Source: Yeosuana aquiaggeris
GTDB taxonomy: Bacteria; Bacteroidota; Bacteroidia; Flavobacteriales; Flavobacteriaceae
Length of the DNA stretch: 64,000 nt
Direction of reading: 5' to 3'
Assembly (NCBI RefSeq): GCF_044003965.1
Contig: NZ_JBAWKC010000001.1
Span: 1,116,001-1,180,000 of the forward strand
A model generated the notes under the pieces. It saw only the letters and a program-made list of their open reading frames with translations. It had not been told where the DNA came from and searched no databases. This document shows, piece after piece, positions 34,444 through 43,389 of the stretch (position 1 is the first letter of the stretch; each line of letters opens with the position of its first letter). The translations under genes and the position numbers were made by a program.

Positions 34444-34498
34444 TCGTGTTGTTTTTTATTAAGAGCTTAGTTCATTACTAAACATCATGTCATGTGTA

Positions 34499-35143
34499 TC
34501 AATTAGCGTTCCATTCGCTTGGATTTGAATTCCAGACTGACAATGTTTCTAATTCTTTTTGAGCAATATAATTAGTAGCCAAGGCTTGTTCTAATAAACT
34601 TTCATAATTACTTAAGGTATGAAGCGTAATGTTTTCTTTTTTGAAGTTTTCAGTTGCCACATCAAAGCCATAAGAAAAAATAGCCACCATACCTTTCACA
34701 TGAACTTCGGCCTCTTTTAACGCTTTAACCGCATTTAAGCTACTTTTTCCAGTACTAATTAAATCTTCAACGACAACTACGTTTTGGCCTTTTTGAACAA
34801 ACCCTTCAATTTGATTTTGTCTGCCATGTCCCTTCGCTTCAGGTCTAACATATATAAAGGGTAATCCCAAATATTCAGCAACCAGTACTCCAATACCTAT
34901 AGCGCCTGTGGCAACCCCTGCTATAACATCTGGTTTCCCATAAAGCTTCTCTATTTCTTTCCCCATAATTTCTCTAATATAGTTTCGTATTGGAGGAAAA
35001 GATAAAATAATACGGTTATCACAATAAATAGGTGATTTCCAGCCTGAAGCCCAGGTAAATGGTTCACTTGGACTAAGTTTTATGGCATTCACTTGTAATA
35101 AAACTTCAGCCGTCTTTCTAGCAATTTCTTTATTAAAAATCAT
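34499..35143 (-). CDS. pyrE: orotate phosphoribosyltransferase
   Basis: PyrE makes orotidine 5'-phosphate from orotate and PRPP in pyrimidine synthesis. The 214-residue protein has FTWASGWKSPIYCDNR, GVATGAIGIG, FIYVRPEAKGHGRQNQIEG (the mobile loop) and the PRPP-binding motif VVVVEDLISTGKS. A TAATTTTG element lies only 5 bases above the ATG (35149-35156), so if it is used, the mRNA would have almost no leader. Confidence 0.96.
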   Translation of the reverse strand: MIFNKEIARKTAEVLLQVNAIKLSPSEPFTWASGWKSPIYCDNRIILSFPPIRNYIREIMGKEIEKLYGKPDVIAGVATGAIGIGVLVAEYLGLPFIYVRPEAKGHGRQNQIEGFVQKGQNVVVVEDLISTGKSSLNAVKALKEAEVHVKGMVAIFSYGFDVATENFKKENITLHTLSNYESLLEQALATNYIAQKELETLSVWNSNPSEWNAN

Positions 35144-35148
35144 AACTG

Positions 35149-35156
35149 CAAAATTA
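35149..35156 (-). promoter_or_regulatory. candidate -7 element of pyrE (near-leaderless transcript)
   Basis: The minus strand reads TAATTTTG, an exact TAnnTTTG match, with only 5 bases to the pyrE ATG. Transcription would start at or next to the start codon. The close spacing lowers confidence. Confidence 0.3.
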
Positions 35157-35273
35157 CATATAAAATTAGTTTTTCATAACAGATGGGTATGATTTAAAAT
35201 ATTTTTTTCAACATTGGTTAAATTGTATTATAAAATGATATTTTTACGAAATTGAAATTGTTAAATAACTCGC

Positions 35274-35855
35274 ATGTTTAAAGTTTTTGTCAATGACAAA
35301 CCTATTACCTTAACAACCAAAGTTGAACAAGAAACCAATTTTAAGAATTATTTACTTAATACGGTTCATATTGGAAAAGTAATAAAGGACTTAAATACAA
35401 CCTCGTTAAAAGAGGTGCGGCTTATTCATAAAGATAAAGATAAACTTCTTAAAAAGTTTCTTAAAAAATTACCAAATGTAGTTGCTGGTGGGGGCAAAGT
35501 CTTCAATGAAAGGGGTGAAATCTTATTTATCTATAGAAATGACAAATGGGATTTGCCAAAAGGAAAAATTGAAGGGAACGAATCTATTGAAAATACAGCC
35601 ATAAGAGAAGTTACGGAAGAAACTGGTGTTAACGGATTAAAAATTGTGAAACCTTTAGAAACCACCTATCATATTTTTAAACGTAATGGTAAACACAGAA
35701 TAAAAGTGACTTATTGGTTTGAAATGAAAACCAATTTTGATGGTCAATTATATGCGCAAGAAGGAGAAGGTATTACCAAGGTGGAATGGCTAAATAAAGA
35801 GCAAACTGCAGAAGCACTTGAGAATTCTTATGCTAATATTAGAGGGTTGATTTGA
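35274..35855 (+). CDS. Nudix hydrolase
   Basis: This 193-residue protein has a complete Nudix box, Gx5Ex7REVTEETGV (from KIEGNESIENTAIREVTE onward), inside a C-terminal Nudix domain beginning near residue 65 (VVAGGGKVFNERGEILFIYR). The first 65 residues are a separate small domain rich in Lys, found in many Bacteroidota relatives. Substrate class (nucleoside diphosphate derivative) is known only at family level. The gene is divergent from pyrE. Confidence 0.9.
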   Translation: MFKVFVNDKPITLTTKVEQETNFKNYLLNTVHIGKVIKDLNTTSLKEVRLIHKDKDKLLKKFLKKLPNVVAGGGKVFNERGEILFIYRNDKWDLPKGKIEGNESIENTAIREVTEETGVNGLKIVKPLETTYHIFKRNGKHRIKVTYWFEMKTNFDGQLYAQEGEGITKVEWLNKEQTAEALENSYANIRGLI

Positions 35856-36009
35856 GTTTTTTAAGGTTTGTTTAACGATGGCAAAATGAAAAGTTCCGCA
35901 TTTTAAAATATCATAAATTTGATATATTTTGACGGGGGTTTATAGTTTAAAAAAGAACATATTTAGTACTGTATTCATAGTTTTTTATATTGCGTGTAAT
36001 TGAATTTAT

Positions 36010-37569
36010 TTAATCTTTATTGATGATTTCCGTCAAATTAATCGCAAAAAAACTATTTTCTTGTCTGTCATATAATGTTTCACCAATCAGAAAAGCTTTT
36101 GAGGTCGCCTCAATTTCAGCAACTTTCTTACCTTCATTATCAATTATCAAAGTTAATTTATCTTTTGCAAAAAATTTATAATCTTTGGTTTTCAAGTAAT
36201 AGATATTTAAATCTTCAAAATCTATTGTTTTAGTTATGTTCAATTGATTATCAACCGCCACTATTTTATTATTATTTGTAAAAACAAAAACTTTTGTGGT
36301 ATCCGATTGGATAATGTTTCTCAAGTCGCCATTTTCATTGGTTCCAAAGACTTGATTCCCAACAAAATACTTTAAGTCTCCATATTCTTGTTCAGAGAAA
36401 CTTATTTCCTTTACCAAATCTCCAGTCTCTTGAGAATATTTGGCAAGTCGATTTTTGAAAACCAAATAAATTTCCTTATCCAAAATATGAAATCCAAGAA
36501 TTGGGTCGTCTTTTACATTTATTAATGACAAATATTTTTGTTCGCCCGTGTCTTTATTAAATGCAGCAATAAAAGGAGTTCCAAAATTCAATTTCCTATT
36601 GCCCATATATGCGTAACCTTTATTAATCATAAAGACAAGGCTGTCATTCGTAAAAATTGACGATTTACTTTGTAAATCACCCTGAAAAGGATGATTCCAA
36701 ATAACTTCTCCAGTATCTTTATTAATCTTCACTAATTGGTCCTTCGAGGATAAATAGAGATTTAAACTGTCCAGCAGTACATTGGAAACAATATCTCTAA
36801 CCAAATTATGTCCGGTTGATACTACACCAACTCCAGTTAATACCCCAAGAGCCATCCCAGCTACATTTTTTGCAATGGTCTCCGTATAGTCTTTTTTTCC
36901 TGTAATAGTATGGTAATCCCAACCACTTCCATTTTTAATATTTATTGAATGTAACCCAGCAGCAGCAACAATTAAAGTTGAATCATTAGTATAAAAAATA
37001 TTATTCCATGTATATTCCCTATTTAATTCTTTTTTCCAAATTACTTCTCCATTTTTCAGATTAATCCCTTCAAGCTCATCTTTATTTCCTGATAAACTTT
37101 TAATTCTATAGCCTATTCCAATGTTGTGTTTTGGGTCAACAAAATAGATGTCGTTTTTGACTTTCCAAAGTTCATTACCATTATCAATATCTAAACAATA
37201 ACTATTATTATAAGTTGTGTAAATCAACGTGTTGCTAAATTGCTGCAGATCGCTTGTTTGATAGGCAATTTTTTTGTTCCATTTGAGTTTCTTTTTGTTT
37301 AGGTCATAAAGCAAGATATTTCCAAAATTGTCGAGCCATTTACCATTTTTACTTAATTTTCTCAATTGGACTGTTAGAAATCCTGTGATTGTATCAAGAT
37401 ATATTTCTTCTATCCTTTCTGGAAAAATGTACTCAATTCCTTTTATTTCTGAACTGTCAAGAAGAGATTTACCTAAAACTATCTCATTGCTCAATACTTT
37501 AAAATCAAGTTTCTGACTGAACGAGTCCAATGAAAATAAAATAAATATTCCTAAAATAATTATTCTCAT
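36010..37569 (-). CDS. secreted PQQ-like beta-propeller protein with hydrophobic insert
   Basis: The 519-residue protein has a signal peptide (MRIIILGIFILFSLDSFSQ) and repeated propeller-blade motifs of the PQQ/WD type: DIDNGNELWKV (127-137), NLKNGEVIWKKEL (170-182), NKDTGEVIWNHPF, NKDTGEQKYLSL and SQETGDLVKEI. Between two blades, residues about 232-262 form a glycine-rich, hydrophobic, possibly helical segment (VAGMALGVLTGVGVV) unlike the rest. Propellers of this kind are scaffolds or sensors; I see no enzyme motif. It stands alone, flanked by gaps of about 150 and 130 bases. Function unknown. Confidence 0.8.
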   Translation of the reverse strand: MRIIILGIFILFSLDSFSQKLDFKVLSNEIVLGKSLLDSSEIKGIEYIFPERIEEIYLDTITGFLTVQLRKLSKNGKWLDNFGNILLYDLNKKKLKWNKKIAYQTSDLQQFSNTLIYTTYNNSYCLDIDNGNELWKVKNDIYFVDPKHNIGIGYRIKSLSGNKDELEGINLKNGEVIWKKELNREYTWNNIFYTNDSTLIVAAAGLHSINIKNGSGWDYHTITGKKDYTETIAKNVAGMALGVLTGVGVVSTGHNLVRDIVSNVLLDSLNLYLSSKDQLVKINKDTGEVIWNHPFQGDLQSKSSIFTNDSLVFMINKGYAYMGNRKLNFGTPFIAAFNKDTGEQKYLSLINVKDDPILGFHILDKEIYLVFKNRLAKYSQETGDLVKEISFSEQEYGDLKYFVGNQVFGTNENGDLRNIIQSDTTKVFVFTNNNKIVAVDNQLNITKTIDFEDLNIYYLKTKDYKFFAKDKLTLIIDNEGKKVAEIEATSKAFLIGETLYDRQENSFFAINLTEIINKD

Positions 37570-37701
37570 TTTGTCACTTTATTTTTCTGATATAAAGTTG
37601 TTTTATAAATGTCCTAATAAAATGATATCAAAGGTTTTAAGGGCCTATATCAGCAGTTAAACAAAGTTATCATTTTTTTGGTAAAAAATCAATCGCAAAG
37701 T

Positions 37702-39444
37702 CTAATTAATAATTCTATAAACAGGATATTGCAAATGCGCTTTTTCATAATGGTCACTTTGTTGGTGTAACCAGTCTAGTTGAGCATACCAGCTGTTTGC
37801 GAAAGTGGTATCAGTTGTTTTTTTGGCCTCAAAAGTTGTTTTTAAATCAGGGTTTTTATCCAATAGTTCCAGGGCTAAATCTTCCCAGATATAGGGTGAA
37901 AAACCTTCCTTTTGTTGTAAAATAGTGTCAAAGAAATTCCAGTTAAAAAAAGAGTCTGGCGCTTGTGGTTCCAAGGTTTCTAATAAATATCTTATGGCGG
38001 ATTGATTGGTATGAATTATATAATCACCTTTAGCAAAAGTGATCTTTTCAGTTTTCACGTCTAAAGTTGTATTGTAATGTATATAATGACCTTCAAAAGG
38101 TGTTTTTACCGTTTCGTAAGATTTAATTTTATATGATTCCACAGATATGGTTGTGTAGGCATCAAAACGCCCCATTTTAACCGCATTTAGTTTTAATAAA
38201 TCAATTATATTAAACCAACCTTGAGGTATGATGTAGGCTTTGGGAATAGTAACTTCATCACTTGGTTTGAAATAATTATAATAGGTTACAGGTTTGGTAA
38301 AAGGTGTGTCTCTGTTATATTTTAATCTTGGAAATCCCGTAATCTCACTAGTTATGGTTTCACCTTCATAGCCTTTAAAGTTTAAAGTCGTTGTTTTTGT
38401 TGAATCTATGACCCAGTTAAGAGGATAGGCCGATCCTTCTTTAAAATTATTGTTCGTCTCATTTCTTAATGAAGAAATAGCTGATTGATCTTCTTCCACG
38501 ATTTCAATCATACTTTTCATAAGTTCATACGTGCCTTCAACACGCTGTTTATAAGGCTTTAGCATATGTGTTTCTACTATCATTCCTAATGTATTCCATA
38601 GAGTGGTATAACCTGTTGAATATCTGGCATGATCAAAAAACTGACTAAATCCAGTATCAGGCACTCGGTTGAAAACATTAACATATGGTGTGATGCCCCA
38701 TTCTTTTGTAGCTAATTTTTGTTCCAGTTCCGGCATCATTTTATTTTGAATATAATTTCCTAAAGTACCACCCAGTTTATCGTGTTGAGTGAATAAATGG
38801 GTTAAGGCATATTGGTAATCGGCTCCATTACTTACATGATTATCAATAAAAACATCTGGTTTTACCAAATGAAATATTTGAGTAAATGTCCTGGCGTTTT
38901 TAGTGTCACATTTGATAAAGTCTCTGTTCAAATCATAGTTTCTGGCATTACCTCTAAAGCCATATGCTCTGGGGCCATTTTGGTTCGTTCGTGTGGTTGA
39001 GTTTCTGTTCAAACTACCGCCAACATTATAAATGGGAATGGTGACTAAAACCGTATTTTTAGGTGTTTCAATTTTTCCAGTTGCTAAATCTCTAAATAAC
39101 ATCATAGAGGCATCAATACCATCCGATTCGCCAGGATGAATGCCATTATTTATGAGTATGATGTTTTTTGATTTATGAATAGTTTTAAAATTAAATTCTT
39201 TATCGGGATTAAAAGTGACCAGATGTAATGGTTTCCCAGAATCTGTTTCTCCTATTTCTTGAATGGAAATCTTACGGTATTTATTTGCTAAATTTTTATA
39301 ATATAAAATCGTTTCATCATAGGTAGCCGTTTCAAAACCATCAGATTTTTCAAAAGGAGTTTCAAAATCATCATTCTCATTTTTAATAGAAGGATTACAC
39401 GATATGATTAAAATAAGAAGTGCAGCAACAGAAAATAATTTCAT
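37702..39444 (-). CDS. M14-family zinc carboxypeptidase, lipoprotein
   Basis: This 580-residue protein is an M14 metallopeptidase with a lipoprotein signal (Cys16 in LIISCNPS). The zinc motif is HPGE (His103, Glu106 in NNGIHPGES) with the third ligand His203 in FIDNHVSNG. The ARNYDLNRDF segment (167-176) carries the substrate-binding Asn-Arg pattern. The Glu in MIVETHML may be the catalytic base. The C-terminal half (about 330-580) is an extra domain found in Bacteroidota members. It probably trims peptides outside the cytoplasm. The gene is monocistronic and divergent from the SulP gene. Confidence 0.9.
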   Translation of the reverse strand: MKLFSVAALLILIISCNPSIKNENDDFETPFEKSDGFETATYDETILYYKNLANKYRKISIQEIGETDSGKPLHLVTFNPDKEFNFKTIHKSKNIILINNGIHPGESDGIDASMMLFRDLATGKIETPKNTVLVTIPIYNVGGSLNRNSTTRTNQNGPRAYGFRGNARNYDLNRDFIKCDTKNARTFTQIFHLVKPDVFIDNHVSNGADYQYALTHLFTQHDKLGGTLGNYIQNKMMPELEQKLATKEWGITPYVNVFNRVPDTGFSQFFDHARYSTGYTTLWNTLGMIVETHMLKPYKQRVEGTYELMKSMIEIVEEDQSAISSLRNETNNNFKEGSAYPLNWVIDSTKTTTLNFKGYEGETITSEITGFPRLKYNRDTPFTKPVTYYNYFKPSDEVTIPKAYIIPQGWFNIIDLLKLNAVKMGRFDAYTTISVESYKIKSYETVKTPFEGHYIHYNTTLDVKTEKITFAKGDYIIHTNQSAIRYLLETLEPQAPDSFFNWNFFDTILQQKEGFSPYIWEDLALELLDKNPDLKTTFEAKKTTDTTFANSWYAQLDWLHQQSDHYEKAHLQYPVYRIIN

Positions 39445-39492
39445 TTCACGCGATTTAATGGTCTAAATTAAGGAATTATTAAAAATAAAGGC

Positions 39493-39522
39493 TTGGTCAT
39501 CTTTATATTAACTGTAAATTTG
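39493..39522 (+). promoter_or_regulatory. promoter of the SulP transporter gene
   Basis: TTG (39493-39495), a 19-base spacer and TAAATTTG (39515-39522) give an exact match to the Bacteroidota -33/-7 pattern, 19 bases before the ATG at 39542. This is the best promoter in the window. Confidence 0.65.
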
Positions 39523-39541
39523 CCGCTTCAAAAATAGAACC

Positions 39542-41164
39542 ATGGAAGAATTTATAAGAAAGCAAACGGCCAACGCCAAAAATGATATTTTAAGTGGATT
39601 CACTGTAGCACTGGCTTTAGTGCCAGAGGCCGTTGCTTTTGCTTTTGTTGCAGGTGTTGATCCGTTGGTTGGCTTGTATGCCGCTTTTATGGTTGGGTTT
39701 ATAACAGCCGTTTTTGGAGGGCGCCCAGGGATGATTAGTGGTGCTACCGGTGCCTTGGCAGTGGTTATGGTGGCTTTAGTGGCAGAAGGGAATGCCATGG
39801 GTGCTGAATCAGAGAATTTAGGACTCTATTACTTGTTCGCTACTGTTATTTTAATGGGAGTTATACAAATGTTAGCCGGGTTTTTAAAACTCGGTAAATT
39901 TATTCGTTTAATTCCACATCCGGTTATGATGGGATTTGTTAATGGTTTAGCCATCGTTATTTTCTTGTCTCAATTAAAAATGTTTATGACTTATGAAGAC
40001 GGAGAGATGGTCTGGATGCAAGGCTCACAACTTTTAATTATGGTAGGTCTGGTTGCTTTAACTATAGGAATTATGTTTGGCTTGCCAAAACTTACCAAAA
40101 AACTACCTGAAGCCCTGATTGCTATTTTGGTGGTCTCAGCCATTGTTATTTTTGGCAAACTGGATGTAGCTACGGTTGGAAGTTTTATTAGAGATGGTGG
40201 AGGAGAAGGTTTAAAAGGCGGTTTGCCACAATTTCAATTTGATATTTTCAGTAAAGTGCCTTTCAATTTTCAAACTATAAAATTCATCTTTCCGTATGCC
40301 TTAATACTGGCGGCTATTGGACTCATTGAATCATTAATGACCCTTAATTTGGTTGATGAGTTGACTGAAACCAGAGGGGATACCAACCGTGAGTGTTTAG
40401 CTCAAGGTGGCGCCAATATTGTGACTGGATTTTTTGGTGGAATGGGAGGTTGTGCTATGATTGGTCAATCATTGATTAATATTAAAGGAGGCGGAAGAGG
40501 AAGGTTGTCTGGTATTGTGGCCGCTTTAGCCTTATTAGTATTTGTTTTATTTGCATCAGGACTCATTGAGCAAGTGCCAATTGCGGCATTAGTAGGTGTC
40601 ATGTTTATGGTGGTTATAGGCACTTTTGCTTGGAGTAGTTTTAGAATTTTAAATAAGATTCCTTTAAGTGACGTGATTGTTTTAGTGGCCGTTTCAGCTT
40701 TAACTGTGATGTTTGATTTGGCTATTGCGGTGATTGCTGGGGTTATCATGAGCGCCTTGGTATTTTCATGGGAAAATGCCAAACGTATTAGAGCCCGCAA
40801 GCGCATGCGTGAAGATGGCACTAAAGTGTATGAAATCTGGGGGCCATTATTTTTTGGTTCTATAATAGCTTTTAATGATAAGTTTGATGTTAAAAACGAT
40901 CCGGAAAAGGTGGAGATTGACTTTGTGGAATCTCGTATCAGCGATCATTCCGCCATTGAAGCTATTTTTAATCTGGTAAATAAATATGAAGCTGAAGGCA
41001 AATCAATAAAACTTAAGCACTTAAGTGAAGATTGTAAAATATTGCTTTACAAATCGAATCCTAAGTTTCATGAAGTCATTGAAGAAGACATTGACGATCC
41101 AAGATATCATTTAGCCGAAAACCCTGAAGCCTTTACAAAAGGATTGGGAGAATATAAACTTTAG
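39542..41164 (+). CDS. SulP-family anion transporter with STAS domain
   Basis: The 540-residue protein has about 12-14 hydrophobic segments typical of SulP/SLC26. It begins with DILSGFTVALALVPEAVAFA (the helix 1 substrate motif) and contains GLYAAFMVGFITAVFGGRPGMISGATGA and GANIVTGFFGGMGGCAMIGQ. A cytoplasmic STAS domain follows (about 415-520; VEIDFVESRISDHSAIEAI). Substrates in the family are sulfate, bicarbonate or other anions; no carbonic anhydrase or sulfur assimilation gene is next to it, so the anion is undecided. The stop is one base from the convergent coaD stop. Confidence 0.93.
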   Translation: MEEFIRKQTANAKNDILSGFTVALALVPEAVAFAFVAGVDPLVGLYAAFMVGFITAVFGGRPGMISGATGALAVVMVALVAEGNAMGAESENLGLYYLFATVILMGVIQMLAGFLKLGKFIRLIPHPVMMGFVNGLAIVIFLSQLKMFMTYEDGEMVWMQGSQLLIMVGLVALTIGIMFGLPKLTKKLPEALIAILVVSAIVIFGKLDVATVGSFIRDGGGEGLKGGLPQFQFDIFSKVPFNFQTIKFIFPYALILAAIGLIESLMTLNLVDELTETRGDTNRECLAQGGANIVTGFFGGMGGCAMIGQSLINIKGGGRGRLSGIVAALALLVFVLFASGLIEQVPIAALVGVMFMVVIGTFAWSSFRILNKIPLSDVIVLVAVSALTVMFDLAIAVIAGVIMSALVFSWENAKRIRARKRMREDGTKVYEIWGPLFFGSIIAFNDKFDVKNDPEKVEIDFVESRISDHSAIEAIFNLVNKYEAEGKSIKLKHLSEDCKILLYKSNPKFHEVIEEDIDDPRYHLAENPEAFTKGLGEYKL

Positions 41165-41165
41165 A

Positions 41166-41621
41166 TTACTTGACCCTAACACTATCGGGCACCAAAACAG
41201 TATAATCGCCATGGTTCCTAATCACATCCCGTACAATACTTGAGCTGATAAAAGAGGTTCTTGCAGAGGTTAATAAGAAAACGGTTTCTATTTTTGAAAG
41301 TTGCCTGTTGGTATGAGCTATGGCTTTTTCAAACTCAAAATCAGCCGGATTTCTTAAGCCGCGTAATATGAAAGGCACTTTTATTTCTTTACAAAATTGA
41401 ACGGTTAAGCCTTCATAAGTTACCACTTTAACCTTTGGTTCGTCTTTAAAAGTGTCTTCAATGAAATGTTTCCGCTCTTCTAAAGAGAACATATAATTTT
41501 TCTCTGAGTTGATACCAATAGCTACAATCACTTCATCAAATAATGCCACACCACGTTTAATAATATCAACGTGTCCTAATGTTAAGGGATCAAAAGATCC
41601 AGGAAAAAGTGCTTTCTTCAT
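41166..41621 (-). CDS. coaD: phosphopantetheine adenylyltransferase
   Basis: CoaD makes dephospho-CoA from 4'-phosphopantetheine and ATP. The 151-residue protein has FPGSFDPLTLGHVDII with the TxGH nucleotidyl-transfer motif, RGLRNPADFEFE, and the C-terminal TSARTSFISSSIVRDV, matching the family's ISSS signature. It follows ddl by 18 bases on the same strand. Its end is one base from the SulP stop, with no room for a terminator. Confidence 0.96.
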   Translation of the reverse strand: MKKALFPGSFDPLTLGHVDIIKRGVALFDEVIVAIGINSEKNYMFSLEERKHFIEDTFKDEPKVKVVTYEGLTVQFCKEIKVPFILRGLRNPADFEFEKAIAHTNRQLSKIETVFLLTSARTSFISSSIVRDVIRNHGDYTVLVPDSVRVK

Positions 41622-41639
41622 AATTTAAAATTACAATTT

Positions 41640-42614
41640 TTATTTTAAAGCTTCTTCAATAGCATTATCAAATAACTCACTAAGACTGATGCCGGCGCAT
41701 GCGGCTTGCTGTGGTAAGATGCTTTGTCTGGTTAAACCAGGCACCGTATTGACTTCAAGTAAATGAGGTTCTCCATCTTTAAAAATATACTCACTTCTTG
41801 AAAAACCTTTCATTTTTAAAACCTCATACACCTGTTTGGCTACCTTATTTACTTTGTTTTCTTGTTCTTTTGATAGGCGTGCCGGGGTAATTTCCTGAGA
41901 TTCGCCCAGATATTTAGCTTTGTAATCAAAAAAGTCATTGTTAGATACTATTTCTGTGATGGGCAATACTTTGGTGGTGCCTTTATAGGTAATCACACCA
42001 ACAGACACTTCGGTGCCATCTAAAAACGATTCAATAATAATTTCATCATCTTCTTTAAAAGCAACCTCAATAGCTTGTTGTAAATCGTCTTTTTTATAGA
42101 CTTTAGTGATTCCAAAACTACTTCCGGCTTTATTTGCTTTTACAAAGCACGGTAAGCCTACTTTTTTAATGATGGCGTCTTCATTGATGGTGTCACCTAA
42201 ATTAACATAAAAAGATTCCGCCGTTTTAATACCATAAGGTTTTAATACACTTAAGCAATCACGCTTGTTAAAGGTCAAACTTGCCTGATACATGCCACAA
42301 CTGGTTTGTGGTATGTTTAGAAGTTTAAAATAAGCTTGCATAAAACCGTCTTCTCCCGGAGAACCATGAATCGCATTAAATACGCAATCAAAGCTAATTT
42401 TTGATTGGTTTACAGTTACTGAAAAATCATTTTTATCTATAGGGAATTCCTTATTGCTAGTGTCAACATACACCCATTTATCTTTAAAAACATGAATGCG
42501 ATAGGCATTGTATTTTGAAGGGTTTAAAGTTTCAAAAACAACGTTTCCACTTTTCAATGAGATTTCATATTCACTGGAATAACCTCCCATAATGATAGCA
42601 ATATTTTTTTTCAT
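41640..42614 (-). CDS. ddl: D-alanine--D-alanine ligase
   Basis: Ddl joins two D-alanines for the peptidoglycan stem peptide. The 324-residue ATP-grasp enzyme has GGYSSEYEISLKSG (the first substrate motif), HGSPGEDG, CFVKANKAGSSFGITKV and the C-terminal LLEVNTVPGLTRQS, where Glu and Asn bind the metal ions. It is transcribed with coaD (18-base gap) and is divergent from the PASTA-domain gene, another wall-related protein. Confidence 0.95.
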   Translation of the reverse strand: MKKNIAIIMGGYSSEYEISLKSGNVVFETLNPSKYNAYRIHVFKDKWVYVDTSNKEFPIDKNDFSVTVNQSKISFDCVFNAIHGSPGEDGFMQAYFKLLNIPQTSCGMYQASLTFNKRDCLSVLKPYGIKTAESFYVNLGDTINEDAIIKKVGLPCFVKANKAGSSFGITKVYKKDDLQQAIEVAFKEDDEIIIESFLDGTEVSVGVITYKGTTKVLPITEIVSNNDFFDYKAKYLGESQEITPARLSKEQENKVNKVAKQVYEVLKMKGFSRSEYIFKDGEPHLLEVNTVPGLTRQSILPQQAACAGISLSELFDNAIEEALK

Positions 42615-42804
42615 GTCGTCAATCAGGTTTCTTAAATCAAATATTTCTTTAGTAAAAGACGTTTTGTAAAAATATCACTTATTTATTCCAAACAATCGTG
42701 TCAGGAAAAAAATTATTGCAACTTTTTAAACTTTTTTCAAAGGGTGCAACGTATATAATACAAACGAAAATTAAACCAATTAAATTTTAAAACATAAAAT
42801 TGTT

Positions 42805-42812
42805 TAGTTTTG
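42805..42812 (+). promoter_or_regulatory. -7 promoter element of the PASTA-rluD operon
   Basis: TAGTTTTG matches TAnnTTTG, 19 bases before the ATG at 42832. No -33 TTG at the usual distance. Confidence 0.5.
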
Positions 42813-42831
42813 TCAAAACTATTGAATATCC

Positions 42832-43389
42832 ATGAGCCTTATTAAATTCCTTTCTAGTAAAACCTTTTTTAAACAATTGGGATTGGCCGTTGTTGCCATA
42901 ATAGTATTAAGTTTTATACTATTAAAATGGTTAAACATTTCAACTAATCACGCTGATTTTCAGACGGTGCCCAACCTTACCGGTAAATCAATAAGTGTTG
43001 CTCAAATAGAACTTGAACAAAATAATTTAGAACTTAAAATTCAGGACTCGGCCAATTTTAATCCGAAATACGCGAGGTTCTCAGTGATTGAACAAGATCC
43101 AAAAGCAGGCACCAAGGTTAAAAAGGACAGAAAAATTTATATCACGCTAAATCCTTCAGGTTACAGAAAAATGTCTGTGCCAGATTTAAAAGAACAGACT
43201 TTCAGACAAGCAAAACCAACCCTTGAGGCCATAGGTTTTACAATTGGAAAAGTCACTTATGTTGATAATATTGGGAAGGATATGGTGCTTAAAATGACGT
43301 TTGAAGGAAAAGAAATTAAACCGGGAGCAATGTTACCTAAAACATCAAAAATTGATTTAGTACTTGGTAATGGAAACAGACCAGACTAA
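42832..43389 (+). CDS. membrane-anchored PASTA-domain protein
   Basis: This 185-residue protein has a short cytoplasmic start, one transmembrane helix (about 16-35) and two PASTA domains. The first (about 43-108) contains TVPNLTGKSISVAQIELEQ and VIEQDPKAGTKV; the second (about 113-180) contains SVPDLKEQTFRQAKPTLEA and IKPGAMLPKTSKIDLVLG. PASTA domains elsewhere bind peptidoglycan or muropeptides on penicillin-binding proteins and Ser/Thr kinases; neither domain is fused here. The stop overlaps the rluD start by one base. The divergent ddl gene suggests a wall link, but the role is unknown. Confidence 0.88.
   Translation: MSLIKFLSSKTFFKQLGLAVVAIIVLSFILLKWLNISTNHADFQTVPNLTGKSISVAQIELEQNNLELKIQDSANFNPKYARFSVIEQDPKAGTKVKKDRKIYITLNPSGYRKMSVPDLKEQTFRQAKPTLEAIGFTIGKVTYVDNIGKDMVLKMTFEGKEIKPGAMLPKTSKIDLVLGNGNRPD

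Noticed and set aside
35856..36009. Small RNA or riboswitch in the gap after the Nudix gene
   Set aside because: No stable hairpin, promoter match or open frame could be seen by eye.
39508..39798. 96-residue Ala/Thr-rich open frame on the minus strand
   Set aside because: It is antisense to the SulP gene start, covers its promoter region and has the composition of a shadow frame.
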